DNA of 64,000 nt from Haemonchus contortus (lineage: Eukaryota; Nematoda; Chromadorea; Rhabditida; Trichostrongylidae), in assembly GCA_000469685.2 (NCBI GenBank), contig LS997564.1:38660448-38724447 (forward strand), given 5' to 3'. The notes below the pieces were generated by a model, which made no database searches, was not told where the DNA came from, and saw only the letters and a list, made by a program, of their open reading frames with translations. A program made the position numbers and the translations under genes. How positions within the stretch are numbered: the first letter of the stretch is position 1; each line of letters starts with the position of its first letter. Positions 1 through 13,754 of this stretch are shown piece by piece.

Positions 1-2185
1 TGAATACATGGCCTAAGAACCTACATTGAGTATTCCAACCCTTGGAGATTCTACGTGAGCTCACAGCTCCGGACAAGGAGCTACCCTGTTGCACCCAATC
101 GGTCATTCATTTTTTCGCTCAATTTGAGAAGTAACGCATCTCCTTCTTATTGTTCGCCCTGCAGTGTTCCCAAACTTTGGCCTCTCATTCTTGTTCTCAC
201 AGTTAAACCATTCGAATTCCAACTCCTTTTATGCGTCGCAACTTATGTAATTGCACATCCGAGTACTTAATTTGCCTTTACAGTTGTTAGGATCCACTTT
301 CGTCTAGAAATTGACCGGCTCTTCTCTTTTTTCCGTGACCCTCTATAGTTGCTGGTGCCATGTTGAGAACGTTTCAAGATGACAAGCTCATTTGTGGCGG
401 GTTCAGAAAGGTCAACACAAGTGACAAATGTATCCTTTAGGAAATTGCTAAACATCAAACCTTCCATTCCTGGGTATTTTATCACTTCTATCGGTTACGG
501 TAATGCGGGATAGAGCCATAGGGAGCCCTACTACGCCCATTCCATTGTCTGTGCATCGAATTACGTCTCAGTATTCGTATAGTCCGATGAAGTTTTCCAT
601 GCCTCTCCTCCCTGCTCCGGAGTTGCCACCGGGCTCATTTCTGAGCATTCAAACCTCTGAATGTACATATGATGGCCATCCCAATTTACAACTTAGGACA
701 TGCTTGCATGCGAACGCCCCTAGATCTGAAAGGGAGCCGAATACGTGAGCGCATTCTGGAATGTGACTGATTAGTGGAGGAAAAAGCTGTTTCTATTTCC
801 TTAATACTTGGAAATGCATCTTAAAAACACTGCTTCTCATTAACTAGAAGCTTTGTCTCCGAAACGAGTGGAGTTGATTTTCAATTACATTACTAATCCC
901 ATGATAGCAAAAAGTGATAATACAAGGTCATTCCCAAAATTGAAAAAAAAATTGTAAAATTATCTTGTGTAGAAATAGGAATCCGAAATCCGGATCTCTA
1001 ATGTAGCCATGAAATGGGCACGTCAGAAGTGCATGAGAACTCTGAACGAATGTCTGCATGGGCCGACAAACTTTCGAACATTTCTTGAACTAACTTTTCC
1101 AGAAAATACACTGAAAGGTCTTGTAATAAAGTCATATGAGCCGATCGAATCCCTTTTGGGATACCCAACTCTTTCAAATTCTGAATTCTTGGAGTTTTCT
1201 GAGCGTACATTCAGTTCGTTCTTGAGCTCGTGGGAAGCCGAAAGTGTGAAGGTCAAGAATGAACGGTTTTCGAGATCTCATCCAAAACTGTAAAAGCTAG
1301 ACCTCATGTATGAAATCCACATGAAAATTTGCTAATTTTGAAAGTTGGGGTGAGAACATTATCCGTGTGTTACGTTTGGAAATGCTTGAAAGATCCTCTA
1401 AAATTAGCAAAGTTATTAATTTTGTGTAAGCCTCACATATTATCGATATTATTGATTCTTTATTCTTTTCCTCTATTTTATTAATATCATGTATTAGAAC
1501 GTGTGGTTGTTCGTTCGTTCTTTGAAATTTCATGATCCAATAGAAATGTTTTCCCGCCTGTGAAATGGCTGTTTCCACGATTGGCATTCTGCCACAAAGA
1601 GCTCCATATTTGGAATCAGAATCATTCAGCAGCATTAAAGTACATGGAACCGTGATCAAAATTTCGGATTGGTATAGGAGGGGAGAGGAGGGGGGGGGGA
1701 TAAGGAAAACATCGCCCCCACTGAATCAAGGTATAGATTTGTTTCTGTGGAGGACTAAGGGAGAAAGCTGGTGGCGACAAACTTCATGAACGGCATTGAC
1801 GATAGATTAGAAGGTATAGGTGACCACGATGGTCAAGGAAATTTCGGTCGGGGTTTTATCTAAGGATTCAGGATTTCTATGTGCTTCCATTCAAAACTGC
1901 TTGGCTCAAACGATGACATTCCATCTCATTCCTACAAAGGAAATTTCAGCCGTAGATACTAATAATTGGAGTTTAGATGGTAATTTGTGATGGTTTCTGC
2001 TAAATGGTCTATCAATCTCCAGTTAGAATCTATTTTCAATCGTCTGTCGTCTTCTTCAACCTGTCTCTTTATAACAAAGGATGTCGTTCTGCTCATGAAT
2101 GCCGTGAATCGAAAAGCCCTAGCGTGAGCACAAAAGGTCTGAAAATCAGAAAGCATCGGTACCCCTGGAGGGAGACGAGCGGTAG

Positions 2186-2440
2186 GTTCGGTTTTGTGTA
2201 AACGATTCGCCGCACGCGGCTGTCGCGGACCATTCCCTTCGCCGTTATTACAGCTCGAACGCTCTTCATACAGCTCAATCGATATGCGGTCATTATTAAG
2301 GCATGAATCTACTGTTATTTCTTTGTTCCTATGTTTCTTACCTGCTGCTGCATTCTGCTACAGCCCTCCGCGCGCGGCGTGCGTCTCACCGCGGCGCGAC
2401 AATTTCGATCCTACTGCACCACATCCGACACTAGAGCTCG
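2186..2440 (+). repeat. Dispersed repeat family C, copy 1
   Basis: Matches 7754-8000: TTCGCCGCACGCGGCTGTCG, CTTCATACAGCTCAATCGAT, and a GC-rich CGCGCGGCGTGCGTCTCACC end. The open frame over it is not conserved between copies. Confidence 0.75.
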
Positions 2441-4424
2441 TTCGGCAAACTGACAATGTACTATGTATAAGGGGCCATTTCGAGATCTCTTTTAATCCCA
2501 TATTTCCACCTTTCCACCTCTAAACTAGACCATCAACCGAGTGACCTGAAGCTCTCACGCATTCCCTCTGCACGTCATTGGGAAAGGGATGGGGTACAGT
2601 ACAAAAATCTTTTTCGAATCACTCTATCCGCACTGTCATTTCTGGTATTAGTTCCTATTGTTTGGCTATCGTATTTGGCGATAGTATATGACTAAAATGC
2701 ACGTACAAGTCGAAAAAAAAAGCAGCAATATGTGCGCTGATTCCAAATCCCACTTTTTTTTCTTGTTCCGCCGAAATGACGACAATATGTCATATGTTCG
2801 CCCTTGAAATGAGTGTAATTCAATGCCCTTCATTGGTATTTATAGCAGCTCAATGACAGCCTTTATTTTCTCATCAGATCAAATTACTTCGCAGTAATGT
2901 GACGACACACAAGGGAGCCTAGAATAAAAGGATAATTTGCTTGGAGCTGACCAATCTACTCAGAACCCTTTTGGATTTCGTTTTTCAAAGTTGTCGCTTC
3001 AAAAAACGTATTCTGCTATACAACTGGCCAAAAACAAGCCTTACTACTTACGGGACAACATCAAAGTATCATTATCTTTCAGCAAAAACACTGGAGTAAA
3101 TAGCCTGAGCTAAGAGCTTTGGGTGGTGTGGGCTAGATTAGATCCGGATTAAGTTTTCGAAGGGCGACCATGATCACGCGGTCACTTGGTAGTGGCGGAC
3201 ATTTCTCGGTGGGCAACTTACCCTACAAGGAGCACTTGTAAAACCTGAAAGCCAGAAATATTCTGAATTCATCTGTTCAAACACCGTTTGAGCCCTCAGC
3301 CCAGTCCAAGAATAGCCGATAGAAATTTATAGCACCCGCAAGAAACTTTCCCGCGAAAGGTGAAAGATTTGTACTCATAGTACTAGTAACTGCTCAAAGG
3401 ACATATGCAAATATCTTTGGATGCAGATTTAGACATGCCTTTATGCCTCGGAAGTCGGGTTACCCACTCGATGTGTGCAGTTTGGTTTCGTGCTTCTTTT
3501 TTAACTCAGACATGAGCCCATCAGCTACCCTGAGTAGGCTTGATTCAATAGTGGCAACAATATAGGGCTAATTGATCACAATTAATCGCCTAACATTATC
3601 CATATTTGCTTGTTTACTACCAAGTCAACAGTGAGCAAGGTTAGCTTCAGATCAGTGGAATATTCAGCAAAGTGTTTGAGTTCATGTGTTCTCTGTAGAA
3701 TATGAGCAGGTCTCTACTTGAGCGTCTTTAGTTCCCCTTCTTTTCGACGTCTTCCATTTTTGCGGTTATGCCAGCAGCTCCGAAGTTGATCTCTGGTCAG
3801 TTAACAACGGATCATGAAACAGCCCTCTTAAGCTTCGTTAAACATGCCACAGGATTCTTGTTTGCCTTGAGCTATGTCAGAGGAGCAGCAGTCCCCGTTA
3901 CCACATGTGTACCCACACTGTCAGCACTTCCTTGGGTAGTAGCCCTGTCTCAGAACTTCAATCTTAAAACTATTTTCCGAAGATAGTAGATGAGAAGATC
4001 CCGTTGACTCGGTACGGAAATTCCTAGTTCAGTTAGTTCAGGCGGTGCAACAGGCTGGGTAATCACTCTGTAATCAACCAGTGTTGCAGTACCAGACGGG
4101 TTTCGGAAGCACGGCGCATCACAGAAATGAGATATATTACCAGATTTTTCGATCTGTCTCATAACTTCATTGGCGATTACTTTACTTTTATACTCCTTAT
4201 TCATCTTTGCCCCCCCCCCCCCCACTCCCTTTTGCCTTCTAGACCCTACCCTATAAATAGGAATTTTCCGACGAAAGCCTCTCAAAGAAGCCTTTGGTCT
4301 AGAAAAACCTTCAAACTTTCTCGAACACAGAGTGTCCTAGCAATTTTCTACAGTGAATGGAAAGAAATCGGAATAAAGCAACTTCCATGTTCGCCTTTCT
4401 TGAAACCTGGGCATCGGTATTAAT

Positions 4425-5169
4425 ATTATTTTTCAATGCTTCTGTGCCACGCAGGTTTTTTAATGGTGGAATGTTTATTCGCCTGACGTTTCGACAAGAT
4501 CGTCGTTTTCAAAGGCCTGAAAGCGTATCGAAACTTCAGGGTGTTACTTATCACGCTTGACGTAGGCCAGTTCTTAACTAGTTGCAATTCAGACCGCTGA
4601 ACTTACAACTAAGTAGAAACTCCAATAAGTCACTTACGTCAACTCCACCAACACCGAACGGTTGCTCAACTTTAGAGAACTATAGAGCAATTGAGACAGC
4701 CCGGTCAACCACGACCCTTTAATAGTATCGTGACATGACACGTATCAGTCTCTACTATCAGAGCTCGCATAGAAAGAACAAGTGCATCAACATAACTGGT
4801 GACCTCTTGCCTTTCATCCCTCTATGCGAGCTCTGATAGTAGAGACTGATACGTGTCATGTCACGATACTATTAAAGGGTCGTGGTTGACCGGGCTGTCT
4901 CAATTGCTCTATAGTTCTCTAAAGTTGAGCAACCGTTCGGTGTTGGTGGAGTTGACGTAAGTGACTTATTGGAGTTTCTACTTAGTTGTAAGTTCAGCGG
5001 TCTGAATTGCAACTAGTTAAGAACTGGCCTACGTCAAGCGTGATAAGTAACACCCTGAAGTTCCGATACGCTTTCAGGCCTTTGAAAACGACGATCTTGT
5101 CGAAACGTCAGGCGAATAAACATTCCACCATTAAAAAACCTGTGTGGCACAGAAGCATTGAAAAATAAT
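4425..5169. repeat. Near-perfect 348-bp inverted duplication with 49-bp loop (foldback)
   Basis: Left arm 4425-4772, right arm 4822-5169, loop 4773-4821. I count only two or three mismatches across the arms (for example CCACGCAGG against CCACACAGG). The arms carry TCGACAAGATCGTCGTTTTC and its reverse complement. No coding frame spans it. The outer ends are not flanked by an obvious direct repeat. Confidence 0.92.
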
Positions 5170-5599
5170 ATGAAATCGGAATAGTTTCGCAGAAAAGATT
5201 ACGACGGATTTTATTCCCAGCAAATTCTATTTAGTCTATCTGCAGACGCTGAAAAACGCCTGCTATTTCTGTGGTTTAATTAAAACACTTCAAGTGCGAG
5301 TGGCAACTTACAGTTCACCGTGTTCCTTTTCAAATTGGCGATCTGCCAACCCTACCTTTATTGCCGGTTCCAGGTCCGCGATCAATCGATCGATCTGCAT
5401 CCACGTAACGTACAGGCTCTGCCCAATATCTCAAGGGCCATTTTGAGCAATTTTCGGAGTCTACACGTTATTGGTAAAAGTAAAAATTTATCAAAGCCAT
5501 TGAAAAGGAAGCAAGTTACAGATTGTCTTTTGGAATGTTCCATAACTCTAAAAATGGGTGGTTTACAGCTCGCGACCGTAAAGACCGGCCCATCGGTAT

Positions 5600-5647
5600 G
5601 GCTGCTTTCATAGTCCGCCGGCACACCGGCGGACTATGAAAGCAGCC
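5600..5647. mobile_element. MITE family A, copy 1: solo terminal inverted repeats
   Basis: Perfect 22-bp arms GGCTGCTTTCATAGTCCGCC and so on around a 4-base loop, flanked by TAT on both sides (5597-5599 and 5648-5650). A minimal member of a family with four copies in this window. Confidence 0.85.
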
Positions 5648-6115
5648 TATCAATCGATACAATTCGACAGCGTATAGCCTCAACAGAGTTTCACTTCCGA
5701 TTCTTTTATTCATAATGTCTTTATTCATAATGTTATTCTGTATTCATAATGTCTCTTTTGATGTACCAATAGTTAGAAGTAGTACCATGCGACCAATCCA
5801 TGTACATTGAAATTACAATTGAAATACCAAAAATGGAATGCTGGTGGTCTTTAGATCATCCAAATCAGGGATGTAGGAAAAGCTGCTTTGATTTCTGGCA
5901 TCGATGGGCAGGGAGAAAAAAACAAATCGGCCTCATCGATGTCGAGGGACTGGCAAAAAGCCAGAGGCAACAAAAGAGCACGAGGAAAGTGGAGAGCGCA
6001 GACAGGCAGCAAATGGCGTCGTCAAAACGAGGGACCGACCGTATTGACTGTAGGTCATCGGGGCGATAACCGACGGCATTCATGGGAAGTGAAGATCAAG
6101 GGGAAAGCCGAAAGG
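5648..6115 (+). repeat. Dispersed repeat family B, copy 1
   Basis: Shares most of its length with 13755-14205: CAAAAATGGAATGCTG, ACATCGATGG/GGCATCGATGGGC, CGAGGGACCGACCGTATTGA and GAAGTGAAGATCAAGG. Noncoding. Starts directly after MITE family A copy 1. Confidence 0.8.
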
Positions 6116-6784
6116 GATTCTCAATTTATTTATATACACAATTATGCAAACCTCCCCCTCCCCCTATTAGCGAAAAACCACAATAACGGCCTGATCTTCA
6201 TGGTATGAACTTGTGCGTTGCTATTTTGCTAACGGCAATTAGAAGCTGATTTCCCAAAATCCTCACATCTAGCATTCAGTCGAGCATAAAATCGTCCTTG
6301 CACTCTTTTCTGCAACATCCTTCTGTGACGTCTTCGATGAAAAATTAATTCACGGTGGATAGAATTTGGCGAAATTAACGCGACAGCTTCTTCCTAGCAC
6401 TCAATTTGAATAATTCGCAGTTATTCAGTCTGTACTTTTACGTGTTCGTGATAAAATCCACTTCGCTTACGTCAATAAGGGAAAATCTTAGCAAAAATGT
6501 CAGCTGAGACTGCTAAATATTAAGCTAATAAGGGAATGTGAGCGATTTTCGAGTTTTTGATGAGCTTTTCTTGAACTGGTACTTTTCTGGTTTTTGAGAG
6601 CTTTCCTATTCCTCCATACTGAATTTCTACATATTATATTACCGTTACAGGAACTTTATCTCTTCTCTCAAGAGTGCAGCATTGTCGAAAGGGCGAAAGA
6701 GGGTATAAAGCATTAAGGCTGACTGCATACCCGACGTAAAGATCGCTAGTTGCTTTAATGACTATTTTTTTTACAATTTCGACC

Positions 6785-6990
6785 GAAGAAGGATGTAGTG
6801 GCAAGCGGCGCACCTCCAGGCTCACATGCATGGTCCAGGGATCGAATCCCAAGTTGATGCTCGCTCAGACCAATCAAGCCTTTCATTCCTATAGAGCCGA
6901 CTAATACCAGTATCGGCTGACAGAACAAGACCATGTTTGTACATCGGTTCGAATGGAAGTCGAATGCAAGGGCCCCAGCTCCCAACTTAT
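6785..6990 (+). mobile_element. tRNA-derived SINE, copy 1
   Basis: Head GATGTAGTGGCAAGCGGCGC (box A-like) and ATCGAATCCC (box B-like) are followed by the shared body (GTACATCGG, GAATGGAAGTCGAATGC). Middle partly deleted. Confidence 0.7.
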
Positions 6991-7753
6991 CCTATTCTAT
7001 GGGGTTTTCCCCAAACACCATTGGTTACGGATTATGAACAAAACTTCGCATCTCTATCATGGATGGAAAAAACAACCCGTTTATTGATAAACAAATAGCC
7101 AATAAGATAAACAGGGTAAGGCCCTCTAAGGAACTCATCAGAGTAGCTATTCTCGATTAGGCAATGGATATGTGTCTGGCATTACCACTCAAGCTGTTAG
7201 AGTCTGGTGCTAAATAAAGGGGGGCGGAGGTAGGAGAGCCCCTGTTGGCTTGGGTAAACTGGGAGTTTTCGAGCTATGTAGTGGAAACATGTGTGTCTGT
7301 TTTGGAATCCCACTTCGATGTAGAGCTGTTTGCACGTATTCACACTGAAAACATATCATTTTTCAATGTTTTACATCTACCAGGCAATAGAGGCAGTCTA
7401 CGTAACAACGGCTATGAATGAAAACATCCAATGAATCGGTGGTAGATTGATGTTCATAATACACGCTGACACACGAATTCATAACCCTGATCATCTATAT
7501 AATCGTTGTATTAATAGATTCCCAAAATAGGGCCCGGTTAGCCTCTTAGCAGCTAGTTAAGTATACGTTCCTCAATCATCCTGTGCTTCAATCGTTTGAT
7601 CCTCTTTCACAGCGTACCGACGTTTTATCCCATTATCGCTCAGTGGTACCGTTTGGTCCCCTGTCACAATCATCTTTGGTCGTCTCACTATTTTTATAAC
7701 TTCTTGTCACGCTGATACTCTCTGTGTTCCCTTTAGGAATACAGGCAGTCAAA

Positions 7754-8000
7754 TCGGCTTTGTGTAAGCGATCCGCCGCACGCGGCAGTCGCGGACTAGT
7801 TGTCCCGTTATTGTAGTGCTAGCGATCTTCATACAACTTGATCGATATGCAGTTATTATTTTTGGAATGGTTCTACTATTACTTCTTTTGTTTATGCATT
7901 TTTTACTCGCTGTGATGCTTTTGCTTCATTCCACTAACTTCCTTCACGCGCGACGTCGCTCTCGCCGCGAAGCGGCGACTTCGGTTCAACTGCACAGCAT
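7754..8000 (+). repeat. Dispersed repeat family C, copy 2
   Basis: Second copy of the repeat at 2186-2440: ATCCGCCGCACGCGGCAGTC, CTTCATACAACTTGATCGAT, and a CGCGCGACGTCGCTCTCGCC end. Confidence 0.75.
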
Positions 8001-9361
8001 TGCTATTGCTTTCGTAGAATTGCTTTCATCTTACCATCTACAGCATGCAATAATGTAACTCAACCGAATTTCAGGCAAATATATCGATCGTATTGATATA
8101 AATCATTTATAATTAATATATTATCATTCATTATAATTCCTTTTCCAAACTTAGTCAAATACATTATATAGAACTTGGAAAGTCATCTTATCTATATTTC
8201 CATGATTACTTCAAAATTATTAGGGCAATTACCACATTAGTACAGTCTGGTCATTTGCTCCTTGCTCCTGACGTTCTTCTCTAATTTTTTCAAAAAAAAA
8301 AATAATAATAAAATGGAATAAAACCAATCCGAACCTTTGAAAAAAATCTTATACTAAAAACATTAAACACATATGTTAGTGTATACATTATATTTGAAAA
8401 ATCTCAACGGAAAGCCTAATCATTTGCATCAAACAAGTACCTTTTGATTTCCACTCGATACCGCAGACCTTTTTCCAACTTACATTACTCATTTTCCTTT
8501 TTTTTTCTGCATTTTTCCTTCGAATGTCAGATACTCGCTTTGGCCACTACCGAGCTGCGAGCCAGTGTTCTACCAATCTGTAAATCTCTCTGCAATCACT
8601 TGTTTCGCAAACCGACTAGGGAGAAAAGGTGTTAAACTGCCTGCTTTTAAACGTTCTCTGGAGTCCTTTCTTAGAGCAATAAAATAAGGCTAATTTTATC
8701 TGCAAATAATAATTCAATGCCAAAAACTTTCCTGTGCATTTTTTTGCAAAACTTCTGTGCTAAGAGAATGGATAAAATGAGAAATGTCCGATTCTATCGT
8801 CAACGAAAATAGGTCACGCTGTACACGCTCTCTCGTCGACGCTCACGACGCACACCCGCTCGAAACAATCACATTCGAATCGTCAAAGAGCAATTTATTT
8901 TCCCGCGCGCGGGCATTTGAATACAGCATCTGGTTCATTGGTGTTGCTTCCATTGTGTTCCCGGTGAGAACTTTTCTGCAATACACCAGCTCACTGCTTT
9001 GATTTCTTTTTCTACTATTTTCACCCTGGAAAGTTACCCACGCCCTACTCTGAATTCCCCCTGCTCCTTCTTCTGCAAACAAGTCTGAATCATCATTTCA
9101 AGTGGTTAGTCAGTCGACACGGTATTCCTCTCGAGCTTTACACCTATTGTCTCGAGCAATCAACGACACGACTCTTATGTGGTTCATGTGGAGAAAAACC
9201 GAAATGTTTTTTGATCTGCCTAATTTCTCTGCGTAAGTATGTTCATAGGCAAGTTTGTTGTGCAGACGTGTCTTCACTTTTCAGAAATTCTCTTCATTTC
9301 TCATTCTATACGTGTGTACATATATCAATTCCTAATATATTCAAAATCTTAAATCTTAAAG

Positions 9362-9620
9362 TCTTTTGGCGTTAATCAAATCCGTCTAAGGGGTGCGCCC
9401 CGCATTCGACTTCCATTCAGAATCATAGTGGCGTGTTGACCGCGTATCTAGCCTACAGAATGACTTCAGGGACCAGACGATGTACAATCAGTGCTTTTAT
9501 CCTTCCAAACGAGTCCGGTAACAATTTACATAGCCCCGAGGGTGGAGGGCTTGGCCTCCGAACCCTTCAACCATGCGTGTGAAACAGTGCACCACTTGCC
9601 ACTACACCACTTCCGCCCTA
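9362..9620 (-). mobile_element. tRNA-derived SINE, copy 2
   Basis: Reverse orientation: tail GGCGTTAATC and GCATTCGACTTCCATTCAGA, head GCCACTACACCACTTCCGCC. Nearly full length. Confidence 0.8.
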
Positions 9621-9956
9621 AAGGCATGTACATAAGCAAGTATGTTATTCAGGTTAGCTTTACTCTTCAGAAATTCTACTCATTTCTCATTCAACTCCTA
9701 GTATATTATATATATATATATTCTCACTCTTAGTATATTTATTCAATGCTAACTAGGGTGCACTAAGGTGCATACAAATATCGTGCACTTGAAACGAATG
9801 CAAATGAAAGGGGGGTACAGAATCCCATTCAGGCTTGCTAAAGAGAAGTGGATGACCTTTTCACATTGATATAAGTCAAAAATCACTTATAGAGATTGGT
9901 TGCGCTCAGAAAGCTGTCTTACAGCTCCTACTGCTGTTGAGGATAGAAGCGATGGG

Positions 9957-10533
9957 TTAAAGGCACAGTTCACGATAATTCAATGGGCGTGAACGCCAGT
10001 GACTTTCCCGCCTCCCAATCGATTTCACGTCATCACGTCAGACGAGTGTCGAGGCAATACAGATTGCAACTATTCGTTCTAGGACCCACACACAATCAGC
10101 TAGTCGCCGTGTGATGAGGCGGTATTTTTCTCCCATTCATTTTTCCTCTGTTATTCTTTTTGGTGCCACGATCCCTTATTTGATTTCCTGCTTCTAGAGG
10201 CTGAAAAAGGTGAGCTCTCTTGCTGTGACTAGGGTTTCTTTCTTTACCTATGCTTATAAGTGGATGAATTTTCGCTCACCATTATCTGTTATTCGCACCA
10301 GGACCCACACGTACGCAGTGAGACACATTGTATGGCGCGTCCAAACGCCCCACTCTTCTTCACTCTTCTGGTCTCATTCTCGTCCAGCCCCCTTTAAACG
10401 GTTTTTCGGAGCCTTTTTTAACTTCGGGAACACCGATTCAGTTCCTTCACATTCATCGCACTATTTCCGATCTTGTTTTTCTTTTTTCATCATAATCTGG
10501 ATAACCCAAAATTATCGTGAACTGGGCCTTTAA
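9957..10533. mobile_element. piggyBac-type MITE with TTAA flanks
   Basis: TTAA at 9957-9960 and 10530-10533 flank a 569-bp body. Its ends are AGGCACAGTTCACGATAATT and the inverted match AATTATCGTGAACTGGGCCT (one mismatch in 20). TTAA target duplication plus terminal repeats defines piggyBac-superfamily elements. No transposase frame inside. Confidence 0.85.
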
Positions 10534-13500
10534 ACTCGCGAACCTTTCTGGCAATCTACTAACAACAGCTCCATGAGCTCGATTAATCACTCATTGTTTG
10601 CAACTTCTTCATAATATTCATGCGAACATTAATTCTGGGGAGAAGCTCCAAATCTACTTTTTCTTGAAAATAACCCTTTTTCCCCCGAAGTTCTACCGTA
10701 CCTTTCATGACTCGCAGACTTGGGCGTGGTCGGAGGGGTGTGGTCAGGAGGTCGGCTCCTCGAGTGAGAGGGTATACATGACTTCGTTCAGGCGCTTCGT
10801 TTGCCTCCCCTTGTACACGATCGTGTTTGTTCCCCATCTACTTTACTACGAATGATAAAAACTAATTCAAAGAACAAAAAGTTATATGAAAAGGTCATAC
10901 GCCCCAACTTGTGTGGTTACTGTAGGTCCCGTGCAGAAGGTTGGAGAAGAGCGCTCTTATGTAAGAACTACATAGCATAGGGACTGCCTACCTAAATGAC
11001 TTTCTAAGTTGGCACGTGGCCAATTGCTCACAATACCAGTCATTATTCTGTCATATCAATCTTCTCTAACTTTTTTCTTTTGCAGCGCCCTTGCAAATTT
11101 TTGTTGGATGTGCCCAGGAAAAATACGAAAATACTTTGAAATTCCTCAAAAATTAGGACTGTAAAGGCCTGTCCATTCCAATTTTTCTGCTTTCTTCGTT
11201 TTGTTTGCAGCGGCAGTAATTCCAGGTAAGAATACTGTCTCCATCAAATTATATTACATTTATTTGTGTAGATCTGTAAACGCGTCTGCAATCCCACGAC
11301 TTACCATACTAATCGGTCTAACCCTTTCTTACGTCACACGTATAAGTACTGATTATGATAAGCTATCCTGATAATTTGTAAGCTATGGTCTCACGTTATA
11401 AGACTCTATTAAAACCCCCAGTCCCATGAATAATATTTTCCTTGATGCTAAGATTACGACATAAATCTGATAAGAAACATCCCGGTTATATATAATCGCT
11501 GGCTACATATGTCAGTCTCTTGATGTGTGCGTCTGTATGTAGTAAATATTTATTAGATTTCGCAGAAAATATTAAATCTGCCTAAAATTTTACGAGAGTC
11601 GAGATTTCTCACTTCGACGGCAAAGAAGTGGGGTATTCTTGGGAACCCTGGTTTGGGCCTACTTGAACTGGTCCATTTCTAAGGATGGCGACAGTTATGA
11701 AAAGCATTATCTGGGTGAAAACAGAGCCGCCGCTCCTGATCTAACACAGTTGCGCACTCCTGTGACTCTTGCCTTGGGATTTCGGATATACCGCCCCGAA
11801 CCCCCAGTCCCATGAATAATACGTATAGGTGCATTGCAACAAACGTGCTCTATTTTCAATGTCATCTGCCTCCACAGTGCCGCTAAACTCGCCCTTTCTT
11901 GAGAGTGTTGAAACGGGAACGGTTTTTGCGTTCATATTGAGCCTTATCTAGGTCGGTAACGCCCTATTTGATCTTGCCTCCTCAAGAGTTCCAGATATGA
12001 CATTCTTATCGAATTATGCTTCCAAAAGCAATCAGTCTTGTGAGTGCAAACTCGATCTTTCTAGAATCATTAAGCATTAGTTATCAGACATTCGCGATAT
12101 CTTTTTTCAGCATTTTTTATTCTTCTTTTTATGTTACTTTTCCATTCTGATGAATAGATAATAGATTCCTCTACAGATGCTAATGAAGGCAATTGAATTT
12201 GCAAAGGGAATCCTATTTGTCGAGTGGGACGAGGATTTCAAACGTTCCCTGCAAACCATCTCGGAAAAAGGGCACCAAAGTCCAGTCCACTTCAAAACAA
12301 AACTTCTTGAACTTATTTCGAAATGCAAACTTTCCCAAACTAAAATTTTAATCGCATTTTGCCCTGATGGACATGTGGCATTCATTTATTCAATATCTCA
12401 TTAACAAAAAGCAGCATAAAAAAGGTCTGCTAATCAGCAAATGTCGTTTCCCAGAAAAAAATCGTCTGTAAGATGTTTTCTGATGATTCTATGTAAACAT
12501 CGGACACGCCCTTTTTTATTTGCACCCAGAAAGAGCAGTGAGAGCTTCTCTTTGTATGGCAAGCCTCCCAATGATGATAGGCCTACACTTGACTTCAAAT
12601 TTCTATTTTTTCTGCATTTTTTTCTCTGACGCACGTAATTTTTTTTATCGTCTGGATATCCCGAGAGAATTTCCGGTGAGTCGTAAAGCGAGGCGTATGG
12701 CCCTGTTGTTGATGATAAGAATGGTGGATATCTCACTCAAAATTCAAATCACTGAAATTAGCAGTAAAATCGAAAACATCTGATCGAAATTCGTGGAAAA
12801 TAAATTTATATACTGGCTGCAGAAATAGTATGTTGGTTATTGGCTTGATGGATACCAATCCTGACTTCTGAGATCTCTATTTTCCCCCTTTGATCTTAGA
12901 ACCTCTTTTCTTTCCAACCTAACACTTTGGGACTGAAGTCAGACAAGGACTTCCAGGACTTCTTTTTCGAATGCTTCCCCGAGCATTCATTCAGAGAGAC
13001 TTCTCAAGGCATCTTTACTGTGATGTTCTCGGAATCCTGAACAGTCTAGATCGTATTATCTAGATCTCTCTACTGAATGGTTGCTCAAATTTTCTCAATG
13101 TTCCAGTGGAAATCGTTGAAAAATCCAGTTGCTCGCTTTGGAACAGTTTGAGTTGTTCACAATGTTTTCCAGCCAATCTTTGTACGTTCAGCTCCATAAA
13201 GCTCCCATTCCAGTGGCTCAGAGCCGCTCGTATCTAAGCATTATTCGTTTTCTCAACTCCATCTGTTACTTAAGAGAACCAAAACTCTAGTCAGAAGATA
13301 AAATTACGCCTCTGGGCCTGATTTGGAGCCTTATTCTACCTCTCATACCTGATCTAAAAACCAGGACTTCGGGAGTGCTTCTGAATTTGAAATGAAAGAA
13401 CTTTTAATCAAAGAAAAAGTAAAACAATGTTAACTTCATATGAAAAGTGCAACTCGCTGGATAAATAAGCTGAGAAATCTCGTTTTTCGATGTCAGCAAA

Positions 13501-13754
13501 TGAAGCCTGCAATAATAGTATATAGGACAAGCCTGTTTAAGCCACTAAGAGGACAGAAACCTTAGAATGCCCCTAGGCATATATGCTAATCGTACTAAAT
13601 GGAAATAAGACCTTAATAAGTTCAGTTCCGTTCACCTCATGCACTTGCGCTCCTCATGCAGATGCATAGTGGCAATTGAATGTCCCTCTGGAAGTGCCCT
13701 GTAGCTCAGAAAGGAGGTGGTTGATATCCAATGTGCTTTGATTTTTTGAATCAT

